Source: an uncultured Bacteroidia bacterium (GTDB lineage Bacteria > Bacteroidota > Bacteroidia > Bacteroidales > Prolixibacteraceae). From it: a stretch of DNA of 64,000 nucleotides. The DNA is taken from the NCBI GenBank assembly GCA_903904515.1, contig CAIVCR010000012.1, forward strand, positions 1 to 64,000, given 5' to 3'. The notes beneath the pieces were generated by a model. The model did not search any database. It saw only the letters and a program-made list of their open reading frames with translations, and was not told the DNA's origin. The position numbers and the translations under genes were made by a program. Shown piece after piece: positions 51,643 to 60,547 of this stretch (within the stretch, counting starts at the first letter, position 1; every line of letters starts with the position of its first letter).

Positions 51643-52137
51643 ATGAAAAAAATTTCCGCGTTTATTTATCTGCTGGCAATCACTTTATGTGCGTTCCAGG
51701 CAAATGCTTCTGACCTACAGAATAATTCCATTAATCTGAAAGGTAACTCCAATACCAGCCTGGGTAATTATGAAATAAAAGAACTTCCCGTGATTAACCA
51801 AAATGGTGAAACCATGCGTGCATTTGAACTAACTTATGAAAAAGCTCAAAAAAAGGTCACGATTTATTTGGATGAACGGGCAAATTGCAAAGATTATATT
51901 GTCCGCTCGAAAAACCTTGAGGTGGCCTACAGGTGCAAAAAAAACTCATTTGGAGTGCAAATGGTCCCCTACAAACATCTGACATTGAAACCAGAGTTAA
52001 ATGCCAGGTTTCTGGCCTTACCCGAATTTGGTAAACAGCAGGTAATTGCAGAGGGAGGTCTGCCTCTGGAGTCTACACTTGATTTGATCGCAAGCTATTA
52101 TCCTAACCTGCTAATCAGTCCTGATCTGCTTAATTAA
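51643..52137 (+). CDS. Small secreted protein of unknown function
   Basis: 164 aa with a signal peptide (KKISAFIYLLAITLCAFQANA). I do not recognise the family. The mature part has a lone beta-rich stretch (RAFELTYEKAQKKVTIYLDE), a Cys pair (ANCKDYIVRS, AYRCKKNS) that may form a disulfide, and an Asn/Ser-rich N terminus. It is a single-gene unit with a possible sigma-54 promoter and a good terminator, so it may be switched on under particular conditions. No enzyme motif is visible. Confidence 0.7.
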   Translation: MKKISAFIYLLAITLCAFQANASDLQNNSINLKGNSNTSLGNYEIKELPVINQNGETMRAFELTYEKAQKKVTIYLDERANCKDYIVRSKNLEVAYRCKKNSFGVQMVPYKHLTLKPELNARFLALPEFGKQQVIAEGGLPLESTLDLIASYYPNLLISPDLLN

Positions 52138-52188
52138 TATTATTCATTTCAATTTCAATCCCATTTTCAACTTAAAAAGTATAATTGT

Positions 52189-52226
52189 AAAGAGACCTGT
52201 CAAACTCCAATCTGACGGGTTTCTTT
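52189..52226 (+). terminator. Terminator of the small secreted protein gene
   Basis: 14-nt arms (52189-52202 and 52213-52226) pair with G-T wobbles around a 10-nt loop; core ACCTGTCA / TGACGGGT. A short T-rich stretch follows. Confidence 0.75.
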
Positions 52227-52285
52227 GTTGAACATATAAGCAATGAGAACAATAAAATGTCCCATGTTCGCTGAGCGATCTGTCC

Positions 52286-52446
52286 CCGCTATGCGGCTGG
52301 GATTTTTGTATTTCCGCCATTTTACCAAACTAGCGGTATGATGCACCTATACTCTAAAAAGCCGTGTAACGGCGTAAGTTTGGTAAAAAGGATCATTAGA
52401 GTAAGAGTTAGTAAGCCGCTTCGCGGCGACAGAGTTGATTACTAAC
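52286..52446. other. Hairpin-dense intergenic element with interleaved inverted repeats
   Basis: Lies in the 473-bp gene gap 52138-52610. Three GC-rich mini-hairpins share a 3-nt loop: CCGC-TAT-GCGG (52286-52296), GCCGT-GTA-ACGGC (52361-52373) and GCCGC-TTC-GCGGC (52415-52427). Two longer perfect inverted repeats interleave: TTTTACCAAACT (52320-52331) with 52377-52388, and TACTCTAA (52350-52357) with 52396-52403. A third pair (GTTAGTAA 52407-52414 with 52439-52446) encloses the last mini-hairpin. There is no coding potential and no T-run after the hairpins. It could be a structured RNA, a long leader of the M16 gene, or a REP/MITE-like element. The rest of the gap (52447-52610) is plain AT-rich DNA. 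Confidence 0.6.
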
Positions 52447-52610
52447 CAACGTTCATTTATAAATACAACAATAAATTATTCTCGTAACTTATCTCCGGAT
52501 CCCGATTAAATTAACATGTCATTATTTTAGGTTGATCTGATTTAATTAAAGTCAAATAACTAATTTTAACGCCATAATTTTCTGGTCTTTAAAATCAAAT
52601 AATTTTTACG

Positions 52611-55541
52611 ATGAGAACAGCTATTCGATTCCTTTTCACGTTGCTGCTTGCGGGCATATTATTCTCCTGCGCAAAGGAGAACTTTACCAAAGAGGTAAAA
52701 ACCGATAAAAACGGTTTTACCTATGAACAGGTAAAGAATGATCCTTTAAATACAAGGATCTACACCTTGAAAAATGGACTGACAGTCTATCTTTCTGTGA
52801 ATAAGGACGAACCACGAGCCATGGGGCTTATTGGAGTTAGGGCTGGTTCGATCAACGATCCTTCTGAAACCACAGGATTGGCGCATTACCTGGAGCATAT
52901 GATGTTCAAAGGGACAGATAATTTTGGAACAACGAACTGGCCAGCCGAGAAGGTATTGCTCGATAGCATCTCAAATCTTTTCGAACAATACAAAGGCGAA
53001 ACTTCACCAGTTCGAAAAAAGGAGATCTATAAAGTCATTGACCGTATTTCTCTGGCGGCTTCAAAATTTGCAATTCCCAATGAGTTTGATAAGATGTGCG
53101 CTTCAATCGGAGCAAAAGGAACTAATGCCTTTACAAATTATGACGTAACTGCATACATGAACGATATTCCCGTTAACGAACTCACAAAATGGGTAGAAAT
53201 GGAATCGGAACGATTTCGCAATCCGGTACTCCGGCTTTTTCATACCGAGCTTGAAACAGTTTACGAAGAGTTCAATATGTACCAGGATATGGATAACATG
53301 CGACTCAACAATGCCGTTATGAAAGGACTTTTCCCTACCCATCCGCTTGGTCGCGATATCATCGGATATCCTGAGCACCTCAAAAACCCTTCGATGGTGA
53401 ATATTATGAAGTTTTACAGAACCTGGTATGTACCTAACAATATGGTATTTGTGCTAAGTGGAGACCTTAATTGTGAAGAGACTATTCAACTGATCGATCG
53501 TAATTTCGGAAAATTTGAATCAAAAGAGGTTCCGAAAATTGATTTCCCCAAAGAGGCTGCTATTTCTGCGCCAGTTATAAAAGAGGTAGTTGGTCCGGAG
53601 GGCGAGCAGGTTCAACTGGCATTCCGGTTTAAGGGTTACAGCTCCGAAGATCGTCCTTTTGTAACGATGATCGATTATATCCTCTCAAATTCTGTTGCAG
53701 GATTGATTGATCTTGATTTAAATCAGCAACAAAAAGTACTTAAAGCGGGTAGCTCAAGCAATTTTGAAATGGATTATGGCTATCACCTCTTTTTTGGCAA
53801 ACCACGTCAGGGTCAGAAACCAGAGGAGGTAAAAGAGTTGCTGCTTTCTGAAATTGAAAAGGTAAAAAAAGGGGAATTCGACGATTGGATGTTACAAGCT
53901 TCTGTCAACAACCTCAAATTAGAATGGACAAAACGGAATGAGAGCAATCAAAGGGCATTCACTTTTCTGGAATCATTTGTCAAAAAATCAGATTGGTTAA
54001 CCGAATTAAAATTCAATGACCAGCTCGCCAAAATTACAAAAGCCCAATTGGTCGAATTTGCGAAAGCTAACTACAAAGATAATTACGTTACTGTTTTTAA
54101 AAGAAACGGTGTTGCCAAAGATCTTGTAAAGGTCGAAAAGCCAGCAATCACCCCATTAGCAATTAACCGTGCAGACCAGTCAGCTTTTCTTAAAACATTT
54201 ATTTCCAAAAGTTCTGCACCTCTGGAACCCGTTTTTGTAAATTATGCTACAGCCATTAAAGAGGATAAGTTAAATGACAATGTCAATTTTGATTATATTC
54301 AGAACGCTACCAACAATCTCTTCTCTCTGAATTATACAACAGAAATTGGGAGTAATCACAATCTCAAACTTGCACTTGCTGTAAAATATCTCCCTTACCT
54401 TGGAACAGAAAAGTTCACTGCCGAACAAATTAAAAAAGAGTTATACAAACTGGGAATTTCGTTAAGTGTAAATACAGGACTGGATCGGTCTGACATTGTC
54501 ATCAGTGGATTGGATCAGAATAAGGAAGCGGGAATCCAGATGCTCGAACAACTGCTGGCCGGAGCAAAACCAGATAAGGAAGCTTATAAAAAGCTGGTTG
54601 AAGGGATTTTAAAAGAGCGGCAGGATCAGAAAAAAAATCAGAATGCTATTTCCAGTGCATTACGCGACTATGGCAAGTATGGCAAAGATTCGCCTTTTAC
54701 AAATATCCTTTCCGAAGAGGTATTAAAAGCAATCAACCCGTTGGAATTAACAGAAATCATACACCAATTCTGTGATTATCCACACCGGGTATTTTATTAC
54801 GGCCCAACCGATTTTGTAACCGCGTCAGCCATGATCAAAGTGAATCATAAGTTGCCAAAGGTTACCTTATCCATACCAGATGAAAAAAGATTTGCAGAAC
54901 AGGTCACCGATCAAAACAAGGTATTTTTTGTTGATTACGATAAATCTCAGGTGAACGTGGTAATGATGTCACGGGATAATCCGTTTGATTCAAAAACGCT
55001 GGTTAAATCCCGTGTCTTCAATGAATATTATGGAAATTCAATGAGTTCAGTGGTTTTTCAGGAGATTCGTGAAGCGCGGGCACTCGCATATTCGGCATGG
55101 GCTAATTACATGCGTCCAGCCAAAAAAGAGAATTCCTTCTATATTTATGGTGCCGTTTATACCCAGGCTAATAAAATGATGGATGCAATCGGGGCAATGA
55201 ATGGACTTCTTACGAAAATGGTTGTTGATGAGAAATCGTTCGGAATAGCAAAAGAGAGTGTGGTAAAAAGCATTCAAACCGAGCGAATCATTAAGACGAA
55301 CCTCTATTCAACCTGGCTTCAGAACAAAAAACTGGGTATTGACTATGACATCCGAAAAGACTATTACGATGAAGCCCGCAAAGTAACCATCTCCGATGTC
55401 CAACAATTCTTTGATGAGCATGTAAAAGACAAGAAATACAGCTACATTATTGTTGGGAACAAGAAAGATGCTGATCTGAATAAGCTCAAAGGCATCGGTC
55501 CGACTAATGAATTAACTCTCAGCGATATATTTAATTACTAA
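52611..55541 (+). CDS. M16-family (insulinase/pitrilysin-like) zinc peptidase lipoprotein
   Basis: 976 aa. Lipoprotein signal LLLAGILFSC with Cys at 20. The first M16 half carries the inverted zinc motif HYLEHMMF (H92, E95, H96) and downstream ELETVYEEFN with the third ligand Glu. The second half (about 510-960) lacks HXXEH and has the pairing-half pattern EIREARALAYSAWANY. The two halves form a closed chamber that degrades medium-length peptides. It is anchored in the envelope, facing the periplasm or surface. The upstream hairpin-dense region may be part of its leader. No operon partner is evident; uppP has its own promoter box. Confidence 0.92.
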   Translation: MRTAIRFLFTLLLAGILFSCAKENFTKEVKTDKNGFTYEQVKNDPLNTRIYTLKNGLTVYLSVNKDEPRAMGLIGVRAGSINDPSETTGLAHYLEHMMFKGTDNFGTTNWPAEKVLLDSISNLFEQYKGETSPVRKKEIYKVIDRISLAASKFAIPNEFDKMCASIGAKGTNAFTNYDVTAYMNDIPVNELTKWVEMESERFRNPVLRLFHTELETVYEEFNMYQDMDNMRLNNAVMKGLFPTHPLGRDIIGYPEHLKNPSMVNIMKFYRTWYVPNNMVFVLSGDLNCEETIQLIDRNFGKFESKEVPKIDFPKEAAISAPVIKEVVGPEGEQVQLAFRFKGYSSEDRPFVTMIDYILSNSVAGLIDLDLNQQQKVLKAGSSSNFEMDYGYHLFFGKPRQGQKPEEVKELLLSEIEKVKKGEFDDWMLQASVNNLKLEWTKRNESNQRAFTFLESFVKKSDWLTELKFNDQLAKITKAQLVEFAKANYKDNYVTVFKRNGVAKDLVKVEKPAITPLAINRADQSAFLKTFISKSSAPLEPVFVNYATAIKEDKLNDNVNFDYIQNATNNLFSLNYTTEIGSNHNLKLALAVKYLPYLGTEKFTAEQIKKELYKLGISLSVNTGLDRSDIVISGLDQNKEAGIQMLEQLLAGAKPDKEAYKKLVEGILKERQDQKKNQNAISSALRDYGKYGKDSPFTNILSEEVLKAINPLELTEIIHQFCDYPHRVFYYGPTDFVTASAMIKVNHKLPKVTLSIPDEKRFAEQVTDQNKVFFVDYDKSQVNVVMMSRDNPFDSKTLVKSRVFNEYYGNSMSSVVFQEIREARALAYSAWANYMRPAKKENSFYIYGAVYTQANKMMDAIGAMNGLLTKMVVDEKSFGIAKESVVKSIQTERIIKTNLYSTWLQNKKLGIDYDIRKDYYDEARKVTISDVQQFFDEHVKDKKYSYIIVGNKKDADLNKLKGIGPTNELTLSDIFNY

Positions 55542-55636
55542 ACAGTTTTGCAGCTTTTATTTAAGCCGGATCGGTTATTCGCGCACCGTAAAAGGGACAC
55601 TTTTCGAAAAAACTGAGTAGAAAAGAAAAAAGGTAT

Positions 55637-55644
55637 TAAGTTTG
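55637..55644 (+). promoter_or_regulatory. -7 box TAAGTTTG for uppP
   Basis: TAnnTTTG match 47 bp before the uppP ATG. Confidence 0.5.
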
Positions 55645-55690
55645 CAGCATTCATAGATTATTAAATATTTGGCTTAAAGAATAATATCAT

Positions 55691-56485
55691 ATGACTCATA
55701 TACAGACTATTCTAATTGCAATAGTAGAAGGACTAACTGAATTTCTGCCCGTATCATCAACCGGTCACATGATCATTGCGCAAAAGATATTGATGATACC
55801 AAGCACCGACTTTGTCAAAGAATTCACCGTCAACATTCAATTTGGTGCAATTTTATCGGTGGTTGTCCTCTATTGGGGTCGTTTTTTTCAGACCTGGGAT
55901 TTTTACTGGAAACTGTTGATTGCTGTAACACCTGCTTTGGTCATTGGCTTTCTGTTGCATGAGAAAATTGATGCATTACTCGAAAATGTGAATGTAGTTG
56001 CAACGATGCTCGTAATCGGTGGGGTCTTGATGTTGTTTGTCGACAAATGGTTCAATCATGCTCAGGAGGATCAGACTATGGACTGGAAACGGTCACTGAA
56101 GATTGGATTCTATCAATGTATTGCAATGATTCCCGGTGTTTCCCGTTCGATGGCAACGATCGTAGGGGGTATGTCAACAAAACTGACCCGAAAAAATGCT
56201 GCGGAATTTTCATTTTTTCTCGCTGTGCCGACCATGGCAGCTGCCTCTGGTTATAAATTACTTAAACTGGTCAAAGATCCCCAAACCGCCTCTATGTTAT
56301 CCGACAATCTGGCAACTTTGCTAATTGGAAATTTAGTGGCTTTTGTGGTTGCCTTGGTGGCCATTAAATTTTTTATTAATTTTCTGACCAAACATGGATT
56401 TAAGGCCTTTGGCTATTATCGCATAGTTGTGGGATTGATAATTATCATAATGAGCCTTTTAGGTTATGATTTGAGTATACTTTAG
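55691..56485 (+). CDS. uppP: Undecaprenyl-diphosphate phosphatase
   Basis: 264 aa inner-membrane protein with about eight membrane segments. It dephosphorylates undecaprenyl-PP to recycle the lipid carrier of cell-wall and O-antigen synthesis; overexpression gives bacitracin resistance in other species. Motifs are intact: EGLTEFLPVSSTGHMI near the N terminus, with the catalytic Glu and Ser residues, and IPGVSRSMATIVGG with the catalytic Arg. Length is normal. It heads a run with a small unknown gene (26 bp later) and cvfB. Confidence 0.95.
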   Translation: MTHIQTILIAIVEGLTEFLPVSSTGHMIIAQKILMIPSTDFVKEFTVNIQFGAILSVVVLYWGRFFQTWDFYWKLLIAVTPALVIGFLLHEKIDALLENVNVVATMLVIGGVLMLFVDKWFNHAQEDQTMDWKRSLKIGFYQCIAMIPGVSRSMATIVGGMSTKLTRKNAAEFSFFLAVPTMAAASGYKLLKLVKDPQTASMLSDNLATLLIGNLVAFVVALVAIKFFINFLTKHGFKAFGYYRIVVGLIIIIMSLLGYDLSIL

Positions 56486-56511
56486 TTTTAAAATAATATA
56501 GTTGGAATATC

Positions 56512-56844
56512 ATGGCAATAATTGTTAAGACCGAAAACCCTGAAGGGTTATTAAATGAAATTAAGCGGGTAATCGACGAGCGGACAACCGAATTATGGAG
56601 TTATGACTCATCGGGAGATTTTTCTCATACACCCGACAGTTGGATTAACCGGGCCTGGCTCAGGCCTGAAGTAGGTGAGGGTGAATTGAGATTCGGAATT
56701 CTGGGAACTAAGGATGTTGGAATGACTGCTTCATTATACAGCGCCTATCACGCCTACTTTATCGAGTTATTGCTCACCCATTTGGATAAATATTTTGTTA
56801 CCGCAGCTGCTACAGCCAAAAAAACTGCTCCTGATTATTTCTAA
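56512..56844 (+). CDS. Small cytosolic protein of unknown function between uppP and cvfB
   Basis: 110 aa, no signal or membrane segment. I do not recognise a family. It has a charged N-terminal helix (NPEGLLNEIKRVIDERTTELW), an aromatic middle (SHTPDSWINRAWLRPEV), a short strand pair (GELRFGILGTKDVGMT) and a hydrophobic helix (ASLYSAYHAYFIELLLTHL). It looks like a compact alpha/beta domain. Its TAA stop directly abuts the cvfB ATG (TAAATG) and it follows uppP by 26 bp, so it is translated as part of an operon. Coupling to CvfB suggests a shared task, which is inference. Confidence 0.7.
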   Translation: MAIIVKTENPEGLLNEIKRVIDERTTELWSYDSSGDFSHTPDSWINRAWLRPEVGEGELRFGILGTKDVGMTASLYSAYHAYFIELLLTHLDKYFVTAAATAKKTAPDYF

Positions 56845-57687
56845 ATGGCCGAAATTGGAAAGTATAATAGCCTTAGGGTTATCAAGGAAGTAGATTTTGG
56901 AGTGTATCTCGACGGAGAGAAAGAGGGTGAGATCTTAATGCCCATCCGGTATGTCCCCAAGGATTGTAAGGTAGGAGATTATGTTGATATATTTCTTTAC
57001 CTCGATTCAGAGGACCGGCCAGTTGCAACCACTGAAAAACCATTTGCCCAGGTTGGAGAATTTGCCATGCTTAGGGTCCAATCGGTAAATAAAATCGGAA
57101 CATTTCTCGACTGGGGAATCATGAAGGATTTATTGGTCCCCTTTCGGGAACAAAAAGTGACGATGACAGAGGGGCGCTCATACCTGGTCTATATTTACGT
57201 GGATGAAGACACTCAACGGATTGTAGCTTCAGCCAAACTAAATAAGTTTCTGGATAAATCCTTACCTGATTACGCGGTTGGGCAGGAGGTTGAGCTGATC
57301 ATTGAAAGCGAGACAGACCTGGGGTATAAGGCGATCGTCAACCACAAACACTGGGGTATCCTGTACGAAAATGAAGTTTTTGAACAACTTGCCAAAGGAC
57401 TAAAAATCAAGGGATTTATTAAAAAAATAAGAACCGACAACAAGATTGATCTCTCACTTCATCCGTTAGGGTACGAAAAGGTGGATCCGCTAACCCAAAT
57501 GATCCTGGATGAGCTTAAAAAAGAGGGTGGGTTTATTCCGGTTTCCGACAAAAGTGATGCTGAAGAGGTATACCGTGTTTTTGGAATCAGCAAGAAATCG
57601 TTTAAACAGGCGCTTGGTGCTTTATACAAACGCCGCTTGATCACTATCAGCCCGGAAGGTATTCGGTTAAATTATCCTTCCACTTAA
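56845..57687 (+). CDS. CvfB-like S1-domain RNA-binding protein
   Basis: 280 aa, cytosolic. It matches the CvfB/YitL family: tandem S1-type OB folds (about 5-60, 65-135 and 140-215; GTFLDWGIMKDLLVPFREQ, YKAIVNHKHWGILYENEVF, GFIKKIRTDNKIDLSLHP) and a C-terminal winged-helix segment (GISKKSFKQALGALYKRRLI). CvfB binds RNA and affects virulence gene expression in staphylococci; its targets here are unknown. It is translationally linked to the small gene upstream. Confidence 0.9.
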   Translation: MAEIGKYNSLRVIKEVDFGVYLDGEKEGEILMPIRYVPKDCKVGDYVDIFLYLDSEDRPVATTEKPFAQVGEFAMLRVQSVNKIGTFLDWGIMKDLLVPFREQKVTMTEGRSYLVYIYVDEDTQRIVASAKLNKFLDKSLPDYAVGQEVELIIESETDLGYKAIVNHKHWGILYENEVFEQLAKGLKIKGFIKKIRTDNKIDLSLHPLGYEKVDPLTQMILDELKKEGGFIPVSDKSDAEEVYRVFGISKKSFKQALGALYKRRLITISPEGIRLNYPST

Positions 57688-57737
57688 ACCATTTCCAATG
57701 AGTATCATCTAAGCATTGTATTTAAAATTTTACGAAG

Positions 57738-58124
57738 ATGAAAAAATTACTATTAATTGCATTAGTCGCTTTCATGGCCTTGGGCACTGCTTTTGGTCAA
57801 CGTGAGCAACGTGATCCGGCAGCCAGACTTCAAAAAGAGATTGACAATCTTACCACAGAGTTGAGTTTGTCAAAAGAACAGGTTGCTCAGGTCACTCCGA
57901 TTATTAGCGAAAACCAGAAAAAACAAGGTGAACTTTTCGCCAAAATGCGTGAAGGTGGTGGAAACATCGATCGCGAGCAAATGCGTGATGAGAGGATGAA
58001 GATGAGGGCCGAAACAGACCAGAAATTAAAAGCGGTACTCACCCCCGATCAATTTATGAAACTTAAAGCCTACCGTAAAAAACAGATGGAAGAGCGACGT
58101 GCTCAGGGTGGACCGCAATTATAA
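57738..58124 (+). CDS. Small secreted Spy/CpxP-like helical protein
   Basis: 128 aa with a signal peptide (KKLLLIALVAFMALGTAFGQ). The mature part is a charged coiled helix: LSLSKEQVAQVTPIISENQKKQ, then a Met/Arg-rich region (REQMRDERMKMRAE) and LTPDQFMKLKAYRKKQMEERR. The LTPDQ motif and all-helical make-up resemble LTXXQ (Spy/CpxP) periplasmic chaperones and the small Bacteroidota proteins of that style. It follows cvfB by 50 bp and ends at a strong terminator, so it may share the uppP-cvfB transcript. A metal or envelope-stress role is possible but unproven. Confidence 0.75.
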   Translation: MKKLLLIALVAFMALGTAFGQREQRDPAARLQKEIDNLTTELSLSKEQVAQVTPIISENQKKQGELFAKMREGGGNIDREQMRDERMKMRAETDQKLKAVLTPDQFMKLKAYRKKQMEERRAQGGPQL

Positions 58125-58157
58125 AACGGTCTTATTTAGTTTCAAATTTCAGCAAGG

Positions 58158-58197
58158 AGCATCAAAGGGTTAAAATTTCTTTGATGCTTCTTTTTTT
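58158..58197 (+). terminator. Intrinsic terminator after the Spy-like gene
   Basis: AGCATCAAAG (58158-58167) pairs perfectly with CTTTGATGCT (58179-58188) around an 11-nt loop, followed by seven T at 58191-58197. It separates the uppP-cvfB group from ptb-buk. Confidence 0.9.
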
Positions 58198-58283
58198 GCG
58201 TATATTTAAAAGAAAATCTGTGAGTTCACCCCGTCAGATCCAATGACGCAGAATTGGTTGATTCATAACTGCTTTTTATCATA

Positions 58284-58312
58284 GTTGAATCCTGAACGTA
58301 GCACTATTTTTG
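58284..58312 (+). promoter_or_regulatory. Promoter of ptb-buk (GTTG ... TATTTTTG)
   Basis: The -7 box TATTTTTG at 58305-58312 is preceded 17 bp upstream by GTTG (58284-58287), close to the -33 TTTG of Bacteroidetes promoters. It lies 30 bp before the chosen ptb ATG and overlaps the longer TTG-start reading, which argues for the shorter start. Confidence 0.6.
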
Positions 58313-58341
58313 CAAAATCGAACGAAACACAAACCGGAATT

Positions 58342-59262
58342 ATGTCTGCCAAAAAACTTACCGATATTTTCGAGTTACTAAAGGGGAAACCTGTTAAAAA
58401 GCTTATTGTAGTATGTGCTAATGATGAACATACAATTTTGGCAGTAGGCCAGGCGATGGAACATAACCTTGTTGAAGGAATACTGATTGGAGATGAGACA
58501 GAAATTATCCGAATCTGCAAATCATCAGAGATCGAAAGTGGCCTTTTTACAATTATTCATCAACCTCTTGAGGAGGTTGCAGCACAACTGGCTGTAGCAA
58601 TGATTAATCGTGGCGAAGGGGATATTTTAATGAAAGGTTTGATTTCAACCGATAAATTCATGCGGGCCATTCTCAATAAGGAGAAGGGTCTTACTGAGCA
58701 AGGAAAGATCGTGAGTCATGTAACGATAATTGAAAATGAAAACTACCCAAAACTACTGATTGTCTCGGATGTGGCCGTGATACCCCTGCCCGATTTAAAT
58801 CAAAAAATCCAGATGATCAGGTACCTGGTCGAAGTGGCCAATCAGTTAAAAATAACTGTTCCTAAAATTGCTATTATTGCACCAAGTGAACTGGTGATTC
58901 CATCTATTGTGTCAACAACAGAAGCTTCACTGCTAGCCAAAATGGGCGACCGCGACCAAATAAAAGGATGTATTATTGACGGACCATTAGCCCTTGATGT
59001 CGCCATTGACCGTGAGGCTGCCTCCATTAAAGGGTTAAAATCGGCTGTGGCAGGAGACGCTGATTGTTTGCTGTTTCCAAATATTGAGTCGGGCAATGTA
59101 TTTTATAAGACAAATACCAAGCTGGCACGTTCGGAGTCGGCTGCAATCCTGGTTGGAACCCGCGCTCCGGTTGTTCTGGCATCACGTGGTGACAGCACCC
59201 GTGTTAAACTCTTCTCGATTGCGCTTGGTGCTTTAATGGCTCAGAAAGTTGAGCAACCATAA
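58342..59262 (+). CDS. ptb: Phosphate butyryltransferase
   Basis: 306 aa from ATG at 58342; the longer TTG reading overlaps the promoter. It exchanges CoA for phosphate on butyryl-CoA (or isobutyryl/isovaleryl-CoA). The phosphate acyltransferase fold shows NDEHTILAVGQAM, GDILMKGLISTDKFMRAI, KGLTEQGKIVSHV, the Rossmann-like KIAIIAPSELVIPSIVSTTE, IIDGPLALDVAID and VAGDADCLLFPNIESGN with SRGDSTRVKLFSIALG at the end. The Ptb-type LDVAID wording and buk downstream (115 bp) support butyryl over acetyl specificity. No genes for butyryl-CoA synthesis are in the window. Confidence 0.92.
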   Translation: MSAKKLTDIFELLKGKPVKKLIVVCANDEHTILAVGQAMEHNLVEGILIGDETEIIRICKSSEIESGLFTIIHQPLEEVAAQLAVAMINRGEGDILMKGLISTDKFMRAILNKEKGLTEQGKIVSHVTIIENENYPKLLIVSDVAVIPLPDLNQKIQMIRYLVEVANQLKITVPKIAIIAPSELVIPSIVSTTEASLLAKMGDRDQIKGCIIDGPLALDVAIDREAASIKGLKSAVAGDADCLLFPNIESGNVFYKTNTKLARSESAAILVGTRAPVVLASRGDSTRVKLFSIALGALMAQKVEQP

Positions 59263-59377
59263 AATAAAATCAACAGTTAAACTGAACTAATTTATAATAA
59301 AATCACAAACACCAATTTTTTAATGGATTAATAAACCTACTTAATCTAACCATTTAATTAAATTAAAAATATTTCCC

Positions 59378-60469
59378 ATGAAATTCTCCAGAATACTTGT
59401 GATTAATCCCGGATCGACATCAACAAAATTCGCGGTTTACGATAATACGGTATGTTCCTTATTGAAGACCCTTCACCATTCGATGGCTGAGTTATCCCCT
59501 TTTAAAACAATCAGCGACCAGTTTGAATTCAGAAAAAATCTGATATTAAGTGAATTAAAACACGATCGTATAGATCTTGATTCCATTAACATTATTATTG
59601 GAAGGGGTGGATTAACCTATCCGCTAAAATCGGGGGTCTACTACATTAATGAACTCATGGTTGAGCATTGCCGCAAAGGGGTGATGGGAGAACATGCTTC
59701 AAATCTTGGGTCGTTGATTGCCTACGATATTGCGCAGATGCATCCCGGCACGATTGCCCTCGTTGCGGATCCGGTGGTCACCGATGAGATGGACGATATA
59801 GCCCGGGTATCAGGACATCCGTTGTTTCAGCGAATGTCGATCTTTCATGCTTTAAATCAAAAAGCTGTGGCCAGACAACATGCCGCCAAAATTGGGAAAC
59901 ATTACGAAGAACTCAATCTGATTGTGGTCCATCTGGGTGGAGGAATTACTATCGGAGCTCATCACAGAGGCCGGGTGATCGACGTTAATAACGGGCTGGA
60001 CGGTGAAGGACCATTTTCCCCTGAGCGAAGCGGCACCTTACCTGTCGGAGCTTTGGTTGAATTATGCTTCAGCGGGAAACACACCAAAGCTGAAATCCAT
60101 ACCATGGTTTCCGGCCAGGGTGGACTTGTCGCCTACCTGGGAACCAACGATGCCCGTGAAGTTGAAATTGCAGTAAACCATGGAGATGAAAAAGCAGCTT
60201 TTTATCTCGAAGCTTTGGCCTATCAGGTCTCAAAATCAATCGGCGAGATGGCTACCGTTTTAAAAGGATTCGTTGATGGAATCCTAATTACCGGTGGGAT
60301 AGCCTATGACAGAAGACTAATGGCACAAATACGTGAACGGGTCGAATTTATCGCACCAGTTTCCATATATCCGGGTCAGGACGAATTAAAATCACTGGCT
60401 ATGAACGCATTAATGGTTGCCCGAGGTGAAGTGGAAGCCTTTGTTTATGACAAAACTTCTTTGATCTAA
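59378..60469 (+). CDS. buk: Butyrate kinase
   Basis: 363 aa, cytosolic, ASKHA fold. It converts butyryl-phosphate and ADP to butyrate and ATP. INPGSTSTKFAVY is the N-terminal phosphate loop, IGRGGLTYPLKSGVYYI and HASNLGSLIAYDIA follow, then VVHLGGGITIGAHHRGRVID and NNGLDGEGPFSPERSGTLP, typical of Buk instead of acetate kinase, and DGILITGGIAYDRRL near the end. With ptb it forms a substrate-level phosphorylation step from a C4 or branched-chain acyl-CoA. The AT-rich 115-bp gap after ptb has no terminator, so one transcript is likely. Confidence 0.95.
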   Translation: MKFSRILVINPGSTSTKFAVYDNTVCSLLKTLHHSMAELSPFKTISDQFEFRKNLILSELKHDRIDLDSINIIIGRGGLTYPLKSGVYYINELMVEHCRKGVMGEHASNLGSLIAYDIAQMHPGTIALVADPVVTDEMDDIARVSGHPLFQRMSIFHALNQKAVARQHAAKIGKHYEELNLIVVHLGGGITIGAHHRGRVIDVNNGLDGEGPFSPERSGTLPVGALVELCFSGKHTKAEIHTMVSGQGGLVAYLGTNDAREVEIAVNHGDEKAAFYLEALAYQVSKSIGEMATVLKGFVDGILITGGIAYDRRLMAQIRERVEFIAPVSIYPGQDELKSLAMNALMVARGEVEAFVYDKTSLI

Positions 60470-60547
60470 AGAGAAACGCGTTACTTAAAACCAGGTCCAA
60501 TTTTAGTGGCCCCGGGAAATGTATTAAGTGACTTGTCTGTTGACCCA

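Noticed and set aside
52361-52427. GC-rich mini-hairpins as intrinsic terminators
   Set aside because: No T-run follows on either strand; a better terminator for the upstream gene is at 52189-52226.
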